A DNA stretch of 33,314 nucleotides from Chromobacterium aquaticum. GTDB taxonomy: Bacteria > Pseudomonadota > Gammaproteobacteria > Burkholderiales > Chromobacteriaceae. The DNA is taken from NCBI RefSeq assembly GCF_021129195.1, contig NZ_JAJOHW010000031.1, forward strand, positions 1 to 33,314, read 5' to 3'. The notes beneath the pieces are model-generated. The model searched no databases. It worked only from the letters and a program-made list of their open reading frames with translations, and was not told the DNA's origin. Below, in pieces: positions 17,899 through 28,569 of this stretch; the first letter of the stretch is position 1, and each line of letters starts with the position of its first letter. Position numbers and translations under genes: made by a program.

Positions 17899-19680
17899 TT
17901 ATTCGTTGCCGCCGTCTTTCAGATTCTTCAAGGAGGCCTCCAGCGTCATGATGCGCGTGACCGATTCATCGACAAGCTGAGCAATCTCCTTGGCCGAGGA
18001 AGTGGATTCAATGGAGAGCTTTCTAACCTCATCCGCCACCACGGCGAAGCCTCTGCCGGTCTCGCCCGCCCTCGCCGCCTCGATGGCGGCGTTCAATGCC
18101 AGCAAATTGGTCTGGCTGGCGATGTCATTGATCGTGCCGATAATGGCGGAGATCTTTTGGCTGGACGCGATGACTTGCCGCATTTCCTCGTCCGTCACCC
18201 GTTCCGCCTCCATCTTGGCGGTCACATCAACCCCATACGTGACGATATTGCTGACCGCGCCCAGATGATCGCTGATCGGACACACCGTCATATTCATCAA
18301 TACCAGATCGCCGCTCTTCTTCCGCAGCTTGAATTCCTGAACCACTAGTTCGCCCTGCAAAACGCGCTTGAAATTATCACTGCCAATGATCTCCGGCAGC
18401 ACCCTGGCATGGCTGACCAATTCATCCACCGACTTGAGATCAAGATGCGACAACATATACGCGTTCGCATCGTACACCTTGCCGTCAAGATTCCATTCGC
18501 TGATCACATTCGACATGCCGATGGCTTCGAATCTTTTTTCATACTCAAGCTCTTTCACCTTTGTCTCGGTGATATCGGCCTGCACCGAGACAAAGTTCAC
18601 CAGGGAACCCTGTTCGTTGAATATCGGATTGATCGCCAAGGACACCCAATAAGGATGCCCGCTCTTGGTGTAATTAAGAATTTCTCCGGCAAACGCTTTT
18701 CTGCCGCGCAGTGCAGCGCCGATCGCCTGCACGGTTTGAGCATCGGTGCCCGCGCCTTGCAATAGCGACCCCGGTTTATGCCCGATGATCTCATCGTGCG
18801 TATAGCCGCTCATCTTGCTGAAGCCATTATTGGCAAACACCACCAAGCCCTCGCTATCGGCCACCAGCGCGGAATTGTCGGTATTGTCGACGATCAGGGA
18901 CATCAGCCTCAAATCTTCACGCGCCTTGACCATGGCGGTGATGTCTGTCGCATACTTGACGATTTTCAACACCTCGCCACTAGGATCGACGATAGGGTTG
19001 TAGGTGGCTTGAATCCAGACTTGCTGGCCGTCTTTTCTGACACGGCAATACTCCGCGGTCTGAAATACGCCGTCTCTCAGCTTGTCCCAAAATTTCTTAT
19101 ACTCTGGGCTGAGCCGCTCTTCGGCACGGACAAAGATCTGATGATGCTTGCCTCTGATCTCCGCAGGCGCATACCCCATCAAATGACAGAAATTATCGTT
19201 CGCCACCAAGATCGCCCCATCCACATCAAATTCAATTACGGCTTGCGAGCGATTGATGGCCGTAATTTGCGAACTGAAATCGACATTCTTCCTGACGCTC
19301 TCGGTCACATCGCTGGCGAATTTTATGATGCGGCACACCCTGCCTCCCGACTTGATCGGGACATAGGAAGCCTGAATCCATAACGCCGCGCCATTTTTGT
19401 CCATCCGCTTGAAACAGCTGGTTTGGGATTCTCCGCGCTTGAGCTTATCCCAGAATCCTTGATAATCGTTTGAAGACGCCTCCCGTTCATCGACAAAAAT
19501 CCGGTGGTGCTTTCCCCGTATCTCCGGCAAGGTGTATTTCATCAAATTCAGGAATAAATCATTGGCATCCAGTATTGTCCCGTCCACATCGAACTGAATC
19601 ACCGCTTGAGCCGAGTTCAACGCTTTTACAATATTTCCGGACTGGGCTCTGCTTAAAAACCTCGAAATGAAATTTAGCAT
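17899..19680 (-). CDS. Soluble PAS(x4)-MCP sensor, BdlA-like
   Basis: The 593-residue protein has no TM segment. Four PAS-type domains (roughly residues 15-125, 135-250, 258-375, 380-490) precede a short methyl-accepting signalling tip (residues 495-593) with the highly conserved [20 protein letters not shown] hairpin. The first two PAS domains share the [16 protein letters not shown] feature seen in BdlA-type proteins, known for biofilm dispersal control in Pseudomonas. The signalling domain is short: the long methylation helices of full MCPs seem missing, so coupling to CheA is possible but adaptation may differ. It is 4-PAS long, where BdlA has two. Confidence 0.85.
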   Translation of the reverse strand: MLNFISRFLSRAQSGNIVKALNSAQAVIQFDVDGTILDANDLFLNLMKYTLPEIRGKHHRIFVDEREASSNDYQGFWDKLKRGESQTSCFKRMDKNGAALWIQASYVPIKSGGRVCRIIKFASDVTESVRKNVDFSSQITAINRSQAVIEFDVDGAILVANDNFCHLMGYAPAEIRGKHHQIFVRAEERLSPEYKKFWDKLRDGVFQTAEYCRVRKDGQQVWIQATYNPIVDPSGEVLKIVKYATDITAMVKAREDLRLMSLIVDNTDNSALVADSEGLVVFANNGFSKMSGYTHDEIIGHKPGSLLQGAGTDAQTVQAIGAALRGRKAFAGEILNYTKSGHPYWVSLAINPIFNEQGSLVNFVSVQADITETKVKELEYEKRFEAIGMSNVISEWNLDGKVYDANAYMLSHLDLKSVDELVSHARVLPEIIGSDNFKRVLQGELVVQEFKLRKKSGDLVLMNMTVCPISDHLGAVSNIVTYGVDVTAKMEAERVTDEEMRQVIASSQKISAIIGTINDIASQTNLLALNAAIEAARAGETGRGFAVVADEVRKLSIESTSSAKEIAQLVDESVTRIMTLEASLKNLKDGGNE

Positions 19681-20453
19681 TTCTCACCCTCCAAATTCTG
19701 GCACCAACACTTATTGGGAAGCCGACAATCACCGGCAGCACGCGATAAAGCTCAGAGCCAAAAACCGCCTTTAAACCATTCACGACTTTGGCTGTTTCTG
19801 ACTGATTTGGCACGCGGCCGCCACGGCATCGACTCGCAACCAACACAAAACACAGATGTAAAACTGACTGAAAACCATCGATTTCACCCAAGTCCTGCGA
19901 CAAGCACTATTCACCATGGCACAAAAAATGAAATTTGCATAACAAGAGACATGGGCAGCGTGGCTTGCGTCGCATTCTTGGTGGCCGGATCAAAGTCGGC
20001 GGCATGACCCGGAGCACGAACACACGAGGGTATCAGCCCGCCGCACGCGGTGGTGGGAGCTTGGGATCAAGTCCCAGCCGATAGGAGGCGCCGGCCATCA
20101 AGAGCGGCCTAGCCGCGTCAATTGCGTCCACCCTGCCGTCAAGCCTTCCGCGGCGAAACGTTCTCAGCGCCAATGCACTGGATTGAAAAATAAAAGAATC
20201 GAAACCAGCAATAAACACTACCGGCTTGACCCGGCATTCCGAAACGAGGCGGATAGGCTTGCGCGCCCTGCTGTCTTGCCTCAATCACTACGTCGTTCCC
20301 ATCCCGCAGTCGAACGGACTGAATCTGCTATTGCGCCCCAATAGCGATCTTTGCCGTCACGCCAAAGTACTGAACCAGATCAATTACTTTCGCCATCAGC
20401 GTTTCTTTAAAATTCACCGGGCTTGTTAGCAATAATTATTGGAAAGAAACAAC
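19681..20453. other. Gene-poor intergenic stretch
   Basis: This 773-bp region has lower GC than the surroundings and no gene I can support. Short frames (for example 20033-20284 minus and 20226-20429 plus) overlap one another and show no domain or ribosome site. It must hold the promoters of the PAS-MCP gene and of the gene at 20454. It may be eroded coding sequence. Confidence 0.5.
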
Positions 20454-21683
20454 ATGGCGCAAAAACCACAAATAATCATCAATCAATTTCATGGCAACCC
20501 CATCTTGGACAACTTTACTCCCGGGCATGTCAACCTCTCGTTCTACGGCAAGGATGGCAGTTACCAGGGCACTTACGGCGCCAATCATGCTGGCGACCTG
20601 CATGGCATCCTGGAAGAAACCGAGACCAATAAAGTAAGAATGAGCAAAGGCTCGGCCTGGTATTCCCAAACTTTTCTGTCGGTTGAAGAGGCCCAGTTTC
20701 AGAAGGCGCTCAATTATGCGAGGACCAGTGTCAAGAGAACGCTGGACAAGGAGATTGGCTATCAGCTGATTGGCGGAAACTGCGTGGATTTCGCCACTCA
20801 GGCGCTATGTATGGTCAATGAAGACGTGCATGGCTATCTGAAGGACCTGTCGGCCCTGAAAGCCTATTCCAAGCTGCGTGGCGCCAGTTGCCCGGTTGAC
20901 AAGTCCACTCGTCAACGCCGCAGCCTGCAACAGAATGTCGATGAGCTGGAGCGGCTGTACGGCGTCAAGATCCTGCCGGTCAATGTCTCCAGCATTGGCT
21001 ATCCCAGAGTGTTCTATACCGACTTCCGACACGTTGATGACTGCTACGCCACCCCTCGTTACAACCGCAGAAGCGGCCCGGTCGACAAGCCCTCCAATTA
21101 CTCTTGGGACGTTGTCAAGGAGTTCGTGCTGACTTTTGGCACCAATTGCCCGGTCACACGCAAATATGTCGCCCAAAACCTGCCGATTGTTTCTCCGATT
21201 GTCATCAACCTGGATGGCAAAGGCATTGTCACCAAGTCGATCTTTGACTCCAATGTGCAATTCGACTTCGATGGCAGTGGCGAGAAATACTTCACCGGCT
21301 GGATCACCAAGGGGTCCGGATTTCTGTTCTGGGACCCCGAAGGCGACAATATGATCCGCGACGCCAGCAAGATGTTCGGCGGCGGCCAGGCTGGCGAAGG
21401 TTTCAAAAAGCTGGCCCAGCTGGACCAGAACAAGGACGGCATCATCGATAGCCAGGACCCGGCTTTCCAGCAGCTCAAGGTGTGGATCGACCACAATGAA
21501 GACGGAGTTGCCGATCCCTCGGAAATCTACACCCTGGCGGAATTGGGCATCGAAGCGCTCTCGCTGGACTACGCCACCGTCAATATTGAGGACGAACACC
21601 ACAACCTCATTGGCGAGCGGGCCCACGCCATCGTCAACGGACAACGGCGGGAAATGTCCGACGTCTATTTCAAATACCATTAA
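20454..21683 (+). CDS. Permuted papain-like hydrolase fused to RTX-type EF-hand domain
   Basis: The 409-residue protein has no signal peptide. The N-terminal half looks like a permuted NlpC/P60 (papain-fold) domain: TPGHVNLSFYG with His25 first, then GGNCVDFATQAL with Cys110 as the likely nucleophile, an order seen in LRAT/YiiX-like enzymes. The C-terminal part (about 245-409) resembles the calcium-binding end domain found in RTX-type proteins: VINLDGKGI, FDFDGSGE and two EF-hand loops at 324-335 (DQNKDGIIDSQD) and 346-357 (DHNEDGVADPSE). A calcium-triggered secreted hydrolase or effector is plausible, but function is not known. ATG 20454 has GGAAAG upstream. It stands alone, with no immunity gene or secretion gene nearby, and its GC is below the neighbouring genes. 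Confidence 0.75.
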   Translation: MAQKPQIIINQFHGNPILDNFTPGHVNLSFYGKDGSYQGTYGANHAGDLHGILEETETNKVRMSKGSAWYSQTFLSVEEAQFQKALNYARTSVKRTLDKEIGYQLIGGNCVDFATQALCMVNEDVHGYLKDLSALKAYSKLRGASCPVDKSTRQRRSLQQNVDELERLYGVKILPVNVSSIGYPRVFYTDFRHVDDCYATPRYNRRSGPVDKPSNYSWDVVKEFVLTFGTNCPVTRKYVAQNLPIVSPIVINLDGKGIVTKSIFDSNVQFDFDGSGEKYFTGWITKGSGFLFWDPEGDNMIRDASKMFGGGQAGEGFKKLAQLDQNKDGIIDSQDPAFQQLKVWIDHNEDGVADPSEIYTLAELGIEALSLDYATVNIEDEHHNLIGERAHAIVNGQRREMSDVYFKYH

Positions 21684-21686
21684 GGC

Positions 21687-21792
21687 CCGCTAACAACACC
21701 CCTGATCCTGCGTTGTGCCTCCTTGTCGTACTACTGATACTGCCTGCGTCGGCACGCCTTGGCTCAGCTTCTCTGCGAGGTGTTGTTAGCGG
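21687..21792. repeat. 106-bp element with perfect 14-bp inverted ends
   Basis: CCGCTAACAACACC at 21687-21700 is exactly repeated in inverse at 21779-21792. It begins three bases after the stop of the EF-hand protein. The interior has no gene. It resembles a small mobile or genus-specific intergenic repeat; no direct target repeat is obvious. Confidence 0.55.
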
Positions 21793-21843
21793 CTCTAAGT
21801 CCGTGCCCGGAAGCGGGTGTCGCGATGCCCGCCTCCCATGAAG

Positions 21844-21878
21844 AATGCCGCCGGCGCAAAGCGCGGGCGGCATTTTTT
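21844..21878 (+). terminator. Rho-independent terminator
   Basis: A stem of 8 plus 4 pairs with one G-G mismatch (21845-21857 with 21861-21873) closes an AAA loop and is followed by a T run to 21878. It lies between the convergent EF-hand-protein gene and argS and probably ends the former. Confidence 0.75.
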
Positions 21879-21897
21879 CCAGCCAGGGCCGGCGGGT

Positions 21898-23710
<1,813 letters not shown>

Positions 23711-23783
23711 TGCTTGCGGCCAAGCCATATCGGCAAAGTGCTCGCCAAGCGGTCGCCCTTGGGATTTTCTGCCGGCATCCGGC

Positions 23784-24818
23784 TCAAAACCAGCGGGTTT
23801 CACCCATGGCCGACAGTCGAAACACCTCGGGCAAAATATTCCATTGCGCTAAGGCGGCGGCAAGGTCATCTTGCGGCTGGTCCAGTGGCTCGTCGGTGAG
23901 GATGAAGCTGCCCCAATGCACCGCCCAGGCGGCGCGCGCACCGGTATCCAGCAGGATGCGCACCGCCTCCTCCGGGTTCACATGCTGCGGATGCAGGAAC
24001 CAGCGCGGCTCGTAAGCGCCTATCGGCAGCAGCGCAAGATCCACCGTGCCCAGGCGCTCGCCTATCAGCCGGAACAATTGGTCCTGATAGCCGGTATCGC
24101 CGGGGTACCAGAACTGCAGCCCGTCGCCGCGCACGGCGAAGCCGCCCCACAGCGCGCGGTTCTCATCGCCGATCATCCAGCGCTTGCTCCAGTGATGGGC
24201 CGGCGTCAGCTCCGCTTCCACGCCATCCAAGCGGTAACGCTGCCACCAGTCCAGTTCGTGGATGTGCGAAGCCGGCACGCCGGCCTGCCGCAGAATCACC
24301 CCCACGCCCAGCGGCGCGGCGAATTGCGGGCAGCCGGCGGGCTGGCGCGCCAGCCGGCGCACAGTGTTGAAGTCGAGATGGTCGTAGTGATTATGGGTGA
24401 TCAACACCAGGTCCAGCGCCGGCAGCGCCTCCAGCGTCATCGGCGGCGGCAGCTGCCGTTCCGGCCCCGCCCATTGGAACGGCGAAGCGCGCCGCGACCA
24501 GACCGGGTCGATCAGGATGTTCTTGCCGCACAGCTGGATGAAGCTGGTGGCGTGAGCCACCCAGGTCAGCGACGGCCGATCCCGGTTGGCGTTCAGCGCG
24601 GCCAACTCCGGCGCTTGGCGCGGAATGCGCTCCAGCCGGTGGCGCACCGCCGGCATGCGGCTGCGCTGCCATTCCCAGCGCAGCACGTCCAGCAGCCGCG
24701 GCTGCTGGAAGGGAAACAGATTGCGGTAGCCATCGGCTCCGTGATGGGGCTGCTGCGGATCGGGGCGATACACCGGCAGCGGCCAGCGGTGTTGCAGCCA
24801 GGGTTTCAATCGCGACAT
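23784..24818 (-). CDS. NAPE-PLD-like metallo-beta-lactamase-fold hydrolase
   Basis: The 344-residue cytoplasmic protein belongs to the MBL superfamily, branch close to NAPE-PLD/UlaG (COG2220). The metal motif HNHYDH is complete at 142-147, with further metal ligands likely in AHHWSKR and YPGDTGYQD, and a late HWGSF. NAPE-PLD members cleave phospholipid-type phosphodiesters, but the bacterial substrate here is not known. It lies between argS and the outer-membrane barrel gene and likely has its own or a shared promoter. The start ATG at 24818 has no strong ribosome site, so it is moderately sure. Confidence 0.82.
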   Translation of the reverse strand: MSRLKPWLQHRWPLPVYRPDPQQPHHGADGYRNLFPFQQPRLLDVLRWEWQRSRMPAVRHRLERIPRQAPELAALNANRDRPSLTWVAHATSFIQLCGKNILIDPVWSRRASPFQWAGPERQLPPPMTLEALPALDLVLITHNHYDHLDFNTVRRLARQPAGCPQFAAPLGVGVILRQAGVPASHIHELDWWQRYRLDGVEAELTPAHHWSKRWMIGDENRALWGGFAVRGDGLQFWYPGDTGYQDQLFRLIGERLGTVDLALLPIGAYEPRWFLHPQHVNPEEAVRILLDTGARAAWAVHWGSFILTDEPLDQPQDDLAAALAQWNILPEVFRLSAMGETRWF

Positions 24819-24867
24819 GACATGGAAGTAGCGAGAAAGGGATGGGCATTGTCGCCCATGCCCGGAT

Positions 24868-24897
24868 AAAACAAAAGGCGGCCCGTGCAGGGCCGCC
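24868..24897 (-). terminator. Rho-independent terminator of barrel gene
   Basis: On the minus strand GGCGGCCC-type arms (24877-24884 with 24890-24897) close a five-base loop, followed by TTTTGTTTT. It begins 17 bases after the stop of the outer-membrane protein gene. Confidence 0.85.
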
Positions 24898-24913
24898 CGT
24901 CTTGCTCTCGCGC

Positions 24914-26410
24914 TCAGAAACTGTACACCGCCTGCGCGCCCAACATATCGTTGCTGCGACGGAAGCGGCCGTCGTTGCGCAGGAACACGTCCTGGCTGGC
25001 CCAGTCATGACGGTATTCGAACTTCAGCGTCAGCTGATCCGTCGGGTAGAACAGCAGATCCGCGGTCAGCGCCTGGCGGTTGGCGCCCTTGCAGTCAGTG
25101 GCGCCGCTGGCCACGCAGGCCTGCGACACGCCAAAGCCGTTGACGCCGTCGTAGCCGTTGGCGTTGAGCGCCACGCCGGCGCCGCCGCCGCCGTTCTTGC
25201 TGTTGTTCAGGTAATCGTAACGCAAGGTGGCGCCCATCTTGCCCAGGATGTCGGTCATCCATTTGCGATGCCCCAGCAAGGACACCCCATACCATTGCGC
25301 CGCGCCGCCGTTCCAGGCGGCGTTTTGCTGCCGCCCGTAATCAAACTCGGCGTTGTACTGGATATCGTTCAAGGCGTAGCTGGCGTCGACTTCGGTATAG
25401 AAGTAGTTGCTGTACGGATCGTTGCTGGCGCATTGATAGCCAAAACCGCTGTTGCCGGCCAGGCAGCCATTGCTCACCGGCACCGGGTTGCCAGCGGGCT
25501 GGGCGGCGCTGGTCAGCAGCGTCTGGCGGCCCGCATTGAAGGACCAGCCCAGATCCAGCGCGCTGCTCCAGGTATAATCGACCCGGCCGGTGAGCGTAGG
25601 CGTGTTATTGCTCTTGACGATGGGGTTGCCGTTATCGCTATTGCTGCCGGTGGTCGCCAGGTTGGCATGGGTGCGGTATTGCTCGTTGCCCAGCAGGAAT
25701 TTCCACGCCCAGTCGCCATGCGCCCAGTTGAAGCCGGCGCCGACGTAGGAACCCGGCACGCTGAAGTCGTACAGCAACCCATGGGTCAGCGTGTTCATCT
25801 GGTTGGATTGCTGCATCTCATAGCCGCCGAAGCTATTGACCAGGCCCGCGGTCAGCGACCAGGTGTCCGACAGCGGGTAAGTGAACTGGGCGGTGTTGAT
25901 GATGTTGTTGCCGCTGCCGCCATCCAGCAGGGTATTGCCGGAACCGCGATTGGGCATGATGCTGATTTCGACGCTGGGCGCGGTGGGGCCGACGCCGAAG
26001 GTCTTCTTGATGTCCAGATAAACATCGCCGAAGGTGCTGTTGCTGTAGGCGTAGGTATTCTGGTGATTCAGGAACTGGAAGCCCGAGCTGTTGTTGGCGC
26101 GGTTGTAGATATAAGTCGGGTCCAGGTAGCCGGTGACGCTGAGCCCGGCCAGCGGGCCATCGGTGGCGGCGTTGTTGAGCTTGTCCACCTTCAATTCCAT
26201 GCCGGCCACCCTCTCCTTCAGTTCGGCGTTGGCGTCGTCGGCCGGCGCCTTGGCTTCGGTGGCGGCGGCCACGGCTTGCTGCAAGGCCTGCATCTGGGTC
26301 TGCAAAGCCTGCAATTGCGCCTTGAGCTTGGCGATTTCATCCGCCTTGGCATCGGCCAGCGCCATGCCGGGCAGGCCAGCTATCAGCGCGCTGATCAGTA
26401 TTCTCTTCAT
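24914..26410 (-). CDS. DUF3138-like outer-membrane beta-barrel protein
   Basis: The 498-residue protein has a signal peptide (MKRILISALIAGLPGMALA), a coiled-coil stretch (about residues 22-80, IAKLKAQLQALQTQMQALQ) and then a long run of alternating beta strands with aromatic girdles. It ends in Phe (AVYSF), the usual outer-membrane barrel end. The pattern fits DUF3138-type putative porins of Burkholderia and relatives, where the substrate is not known. It follows the pot genes in the same direction and could serve uptake of the same compounds, which is inference. A terminator follows, so it ends its own transcript. The ATG has GGGAGTGGGAA upstream. Confidence 0.82.
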   Translation of the reverse strand: MKRILISALIAGLPGMALADAKADEIAKLKAQLQALQTQMQALQQAVAAATEAKAPADDANAELKERVAGMELKVDKLNNAATDGPLAGLSVTGYLDPTYIYNRANNSSGFQFLNHQNTYAYSNSTFGDVYLDIKKTFGVGPTAPSVEISIMPNRGSGNTLLDGGSGNNIINTAQFTYPLSDTWSLTAGLVNSFGGYEMQQSNQMNTLTHGLLYDFSVPGSYVGAGFNWAHGDWAWKFLLGNEQYRTHANLATTGSNSDNGNPIVKSNNTPTLTGRVDYTWSSALDLGWSFNAGRQTLLTSAAQPAGNPVPVSNGCLAGNSGFGYQCASNDPYSNYFYTEVDASYALNDIQYNAEFDYGRQQNAAWNGGAAQWYGVSLLGHRKWMTDILGKMGATLRYDYLNNSKNGGGGAGVALNANGYDGVNGFGVSQACVASGATDCKGANRQALTADLLFYPTDQLTLKFEYRHDWASQDVFLRNDGRFRRSNDMLGAQAVYSF

Positions 26411-26479
26411 TTCCCACTCCCTTGTTGCATGTTTTTGGATACAACATTCGAGAACAGCCTGCGCTCATCCACGGACGCT

Positions 26480-26502
26480 CCGGCGCGGCATCGCCGCGCC
26501 GG
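26480..26502 (-). terminator. Stable hairpin after potI
   Basis: A perfect 10-bp stem (CCGGCGCGGC at 26480-26489 with 26493-26502) closes a three-base loop, 32 bases after the potI stop. No T run follows on the minus strand, so it may be a 3'-end stabiliser or attenuator more than a terminator. Confidence 0.45.
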
Positions 26503-26533
26503 CATGCGTGTTTATATTGTTATGCCGCCCGGC

Positions 26534-27373
26534 TCAAGCCTGGGCGAAAGCCAGTTTCATCTCGCGCTCGCGCTTGCGCTCCGCCATGCGCATATAGATG
26601 TTGGCCGCCACCACCCCGGCCGACACCAGCACGATGAACAGCGTTGCCAGCGCATTCATTTCCGGGTTCAGGCCCAGGCGCACCCGCGAGAAGATCACCA
26701 TGGGCAAGGTGGTGGAACCGGGGCCGGACAGGAAGGCGGTCAGCACCAGATCGTCCAGCGACAGCGTGAACGACAGCAGCCAGCCCGACACCAGCGCCTG
26801 CGAGATCAGCGGCAGCGTGATCACGAAGAACACCTTCAAGGGCCGCGCGCCCAGATCCATCGCCGCCTCTTCCAGCGACAGATTCAATTCGCGCACCCGC
26901 GACTGCACCACGATGGCGACATAGGACACGCACAGCATCACGTGGCCGATCCAGATGGTGAACACGCCGCGTCCCTCCGGCCAGCCAAAGGCCTGCTCCA
27001 TCGCGACAAACAGCAGCAGCAGCGAAATGCCCTGAATCACCTCGGGAATCACCAGCGGCGCGTTGATCATGCCGGCGAACAGGGTGAACATGCGGAAGCG
27101 CCCGAAGCGGGCCAGCACGAAGCCGGCCCAGGTGCCGATCACCACCGAGGCGGTGGCGGTCATCAGCGCGATCTTGACGCTGAGCCAGGCGGCGTTGATC
27201 AGTTCGTCGTCCTGCAATAGCGCGGCATACCACTTGGTGGAGAAGCCGGACCATACCGTCACCAGCTTGGACTCGTTGAAGGAGTACAGCACCAGCAGCG
27301 CGATGGGCAGGTAGAGAAAGCCGTATCCCAGGCCCAGCACCAGGAAGGACAGCGTCTTGTTGGGCTTGATCAT
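26534..27373 (-). CDS. potI: Putrescine ABC transporter permease
   Basis: The 279-residue protein is a six-TM inner-membrane permease of the PotI/PotC type. It has the EAA loop EEAAMDLGARPLKVFFVITLP in a cytoplasmic position. Together with PotH it should form the membrane channel. The ATG at 27373 overlaps the potH stop by four bases (ATGA), so it is translationally coupled. The stop is followed by a stable hairpin. Function as polyamine permease is supported by the adjoining PotF-type binding protein, but the ATPase needed for transport is not encoded in the window. Confidence 0.92.
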   Translation of the reverse strand: MIKPNKTLSFLVLGLGYGFLYLPIALLVLYSFNESKLVTVWSGFSTKWYAALLQDDELINAAWLSVKIALMTATASVVIGTWAGFVLARFGRFRMFTLFAGMINAPLVIPEVIQGISLLLLFVAMEQAFGWPEGRGVFTIWIGHVMLCVSYVAIVVQSRVRELNLSLEEAAMDLGARPLKVFFVITLPLISQALVSGWLLSFTLSLDDLVLTAFLSGPGSTTLPMVIFSRVRLGLNPEMNALATLFIVLVSAGVVAANIYMRMAERKREREMKLAFAQA

Positions 27374-28278
27374 CTCGCGGCCTCCATATTCTTGACCTGG
27401 TAGTGCTGGAACAGTGCCATCGGCACCAGCAGCAACAGCACCATCGCGCAGGTCACCGCGGCCGCCATCGGCCAGTCCATATTGTTGAAGAACTCGTCCC
27501 ACATCACGCGGCCTATCATCAGCGTGTCGGAGCCGCCCAGCAGTTCCGGAATCACGTACTCGCCCACCGCCGGGATGAACACCAGCAGGCTGCCGGCGAT
27601 GATGCCGTTCTTGGACAGCGGCAAGGTCACTTGGACAAAGGCCTTCCACGGTTTCGCGCCCAGGTCGTAAGCCGCTTCCAGCAGCCTCAGGTCCATTTTC
27701 ACCAGATGGGCGTACAGCGGCATGATCATGAACGGCAGGTAGGAAAACACCATGCCGATATAGACCGCCCAGTTGGTGTGATAGAGCCGCAGCGGCGTGT
27801 CGATCACGCCCAGCCACAGCAGGAACTGATTGAGGAAGCCATCGTTCTTCAGGATGCCGATCCAGGCATAGACGCGGATCAGGTAGGAGGTCCAGAACGG
27901 CAGCATCACCATCATCATCAGGGTGTTGCGCGCGCTGTCCGAGGCCCGGGCGATGTAATAGGCCATCGGGTAGCCGATCAGCAGACACAGCACGGTGGAG
28001 ACGAAGGCCATCTTCACCGAGCTGATATAGGTGGCGAAGTACAAGTCGTCGCCCAGCATGAACTTGTAATGGCCGATGTTCAGCGCGATGGTGAATACGT
28101 CGTTTTCCAGCTTGGTGAGCGGGGTGTAAGGCGGAATGCCCAGTTGTTGCTGCGAGAAGCTGATGCCCACCACCAGCAGGAAGGGCAGCAGGAAGAACAC
28201 CAGCAGAAACAGGAACGGCATGCCGATGACGGTGGTTCTACCCGACGGCAGCCAACGGCTTAGCTTGAGACTTTTCAT
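27370..28278 (-). CDS. potH: Putrescine ABC transporter permease
   Basis: The 302-residue protein is a PotH/PotB-type permease with six TM segments and the EAA loop EAAYDLGAKPWKAFVQVTLP. An N-terminal basic stretch (MKSLKLSRWLPSGR) precedes the first TM. The start at 28278 is chosen because upstream in-frame residues look non-coding; the ribosome site is weak, so the start is only moderately sure. It is preceded by a 291-bp gap from potF instead of the usual ATPase gene potG. Its stop overlaps the start of potI. Confidence 0.9.
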   Translation of the reverse strand: MKSLKLSRWLPSGRTTVIGMPFLFLLVFFLLPFLLVVGISFSQQQLGIPPYTPLTKLENDVFTIALNIGHYKFMLGDDLYFATYISSVKMAFVSTVLCLLIGYPMAYYIARASDSARNTLMMMVMLPFWTSYLIRVYAWIGILKNDGFLNQFLLWLGVIDTPLRLYHTNWAVYIGMVFSYLPFMIMPLYAHLVKMDLRLLEAAYDLGAKPWKAFVQVTLPLSKNGIIAGSLLVFIPAVGEYVIPELLGGSDTLMIGRVMWDEFFNNMDWPMAAAVTCAMVLLLLVPMALFQHYQVKNMEAAR

Positions 28279-28569
28279 GTCAGCACCACATGGCCGGTTT
28301 GATCCGGCTCGCTTGCATTGCTTTTGCGCCATCCTCCGCGCCCGTCTGATGCGGGCTGTCGATCGAACGGCCTCCTCTTGAACGCTTCTCCCGGATACCC
28401 ACGGCCGCGGCGGCCGGACATCGCCTGTCTCACTCCTCCTGATCATGCCGGACGCCGGGCGCGCGCGTCCCCGCCGGCCTGGCCGGCATGGCGTGCTCGC
28501 GCTCGGATTGACTATCGGCAGCCGCCGTCCCGGCTCAAGCGGGCGCGGCGGCGGTATTGGACGCCTGCC
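28279..28569. other. Gap between potF and potH without an ATPase gene
   Basis: In the common order potF-potG-potH-potI the ATPase gene lies here. These 291 bases are too short for it (about 1.1 kb needed) and show no Walker motif. The region is GC-rich with many short inverted segments and no gene I can support. It may separate two transcripts or arise from deletion. Confidence 0.55.

Noticed and set aside
20033-20429. Two overlapping short frames on opposite strands
   Set aside because: Neither has a recognisable domain or ribosome site; at most eroded coding sequence.
24842-27220. Long open frame on the plus strand (792 codons) opposite the barrel and pot genes
   Set aside because: It runs antisense to well-supported genes and its product is low-complexity Gln/Arg/His/Ala-rich, as expected from high-GC shadow frames.
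28279-28569. Possible remnant of the ATPase gene potG
   Set aside because: No Walker A, signature or Walker B motif in any frame, and the gap is far too short.
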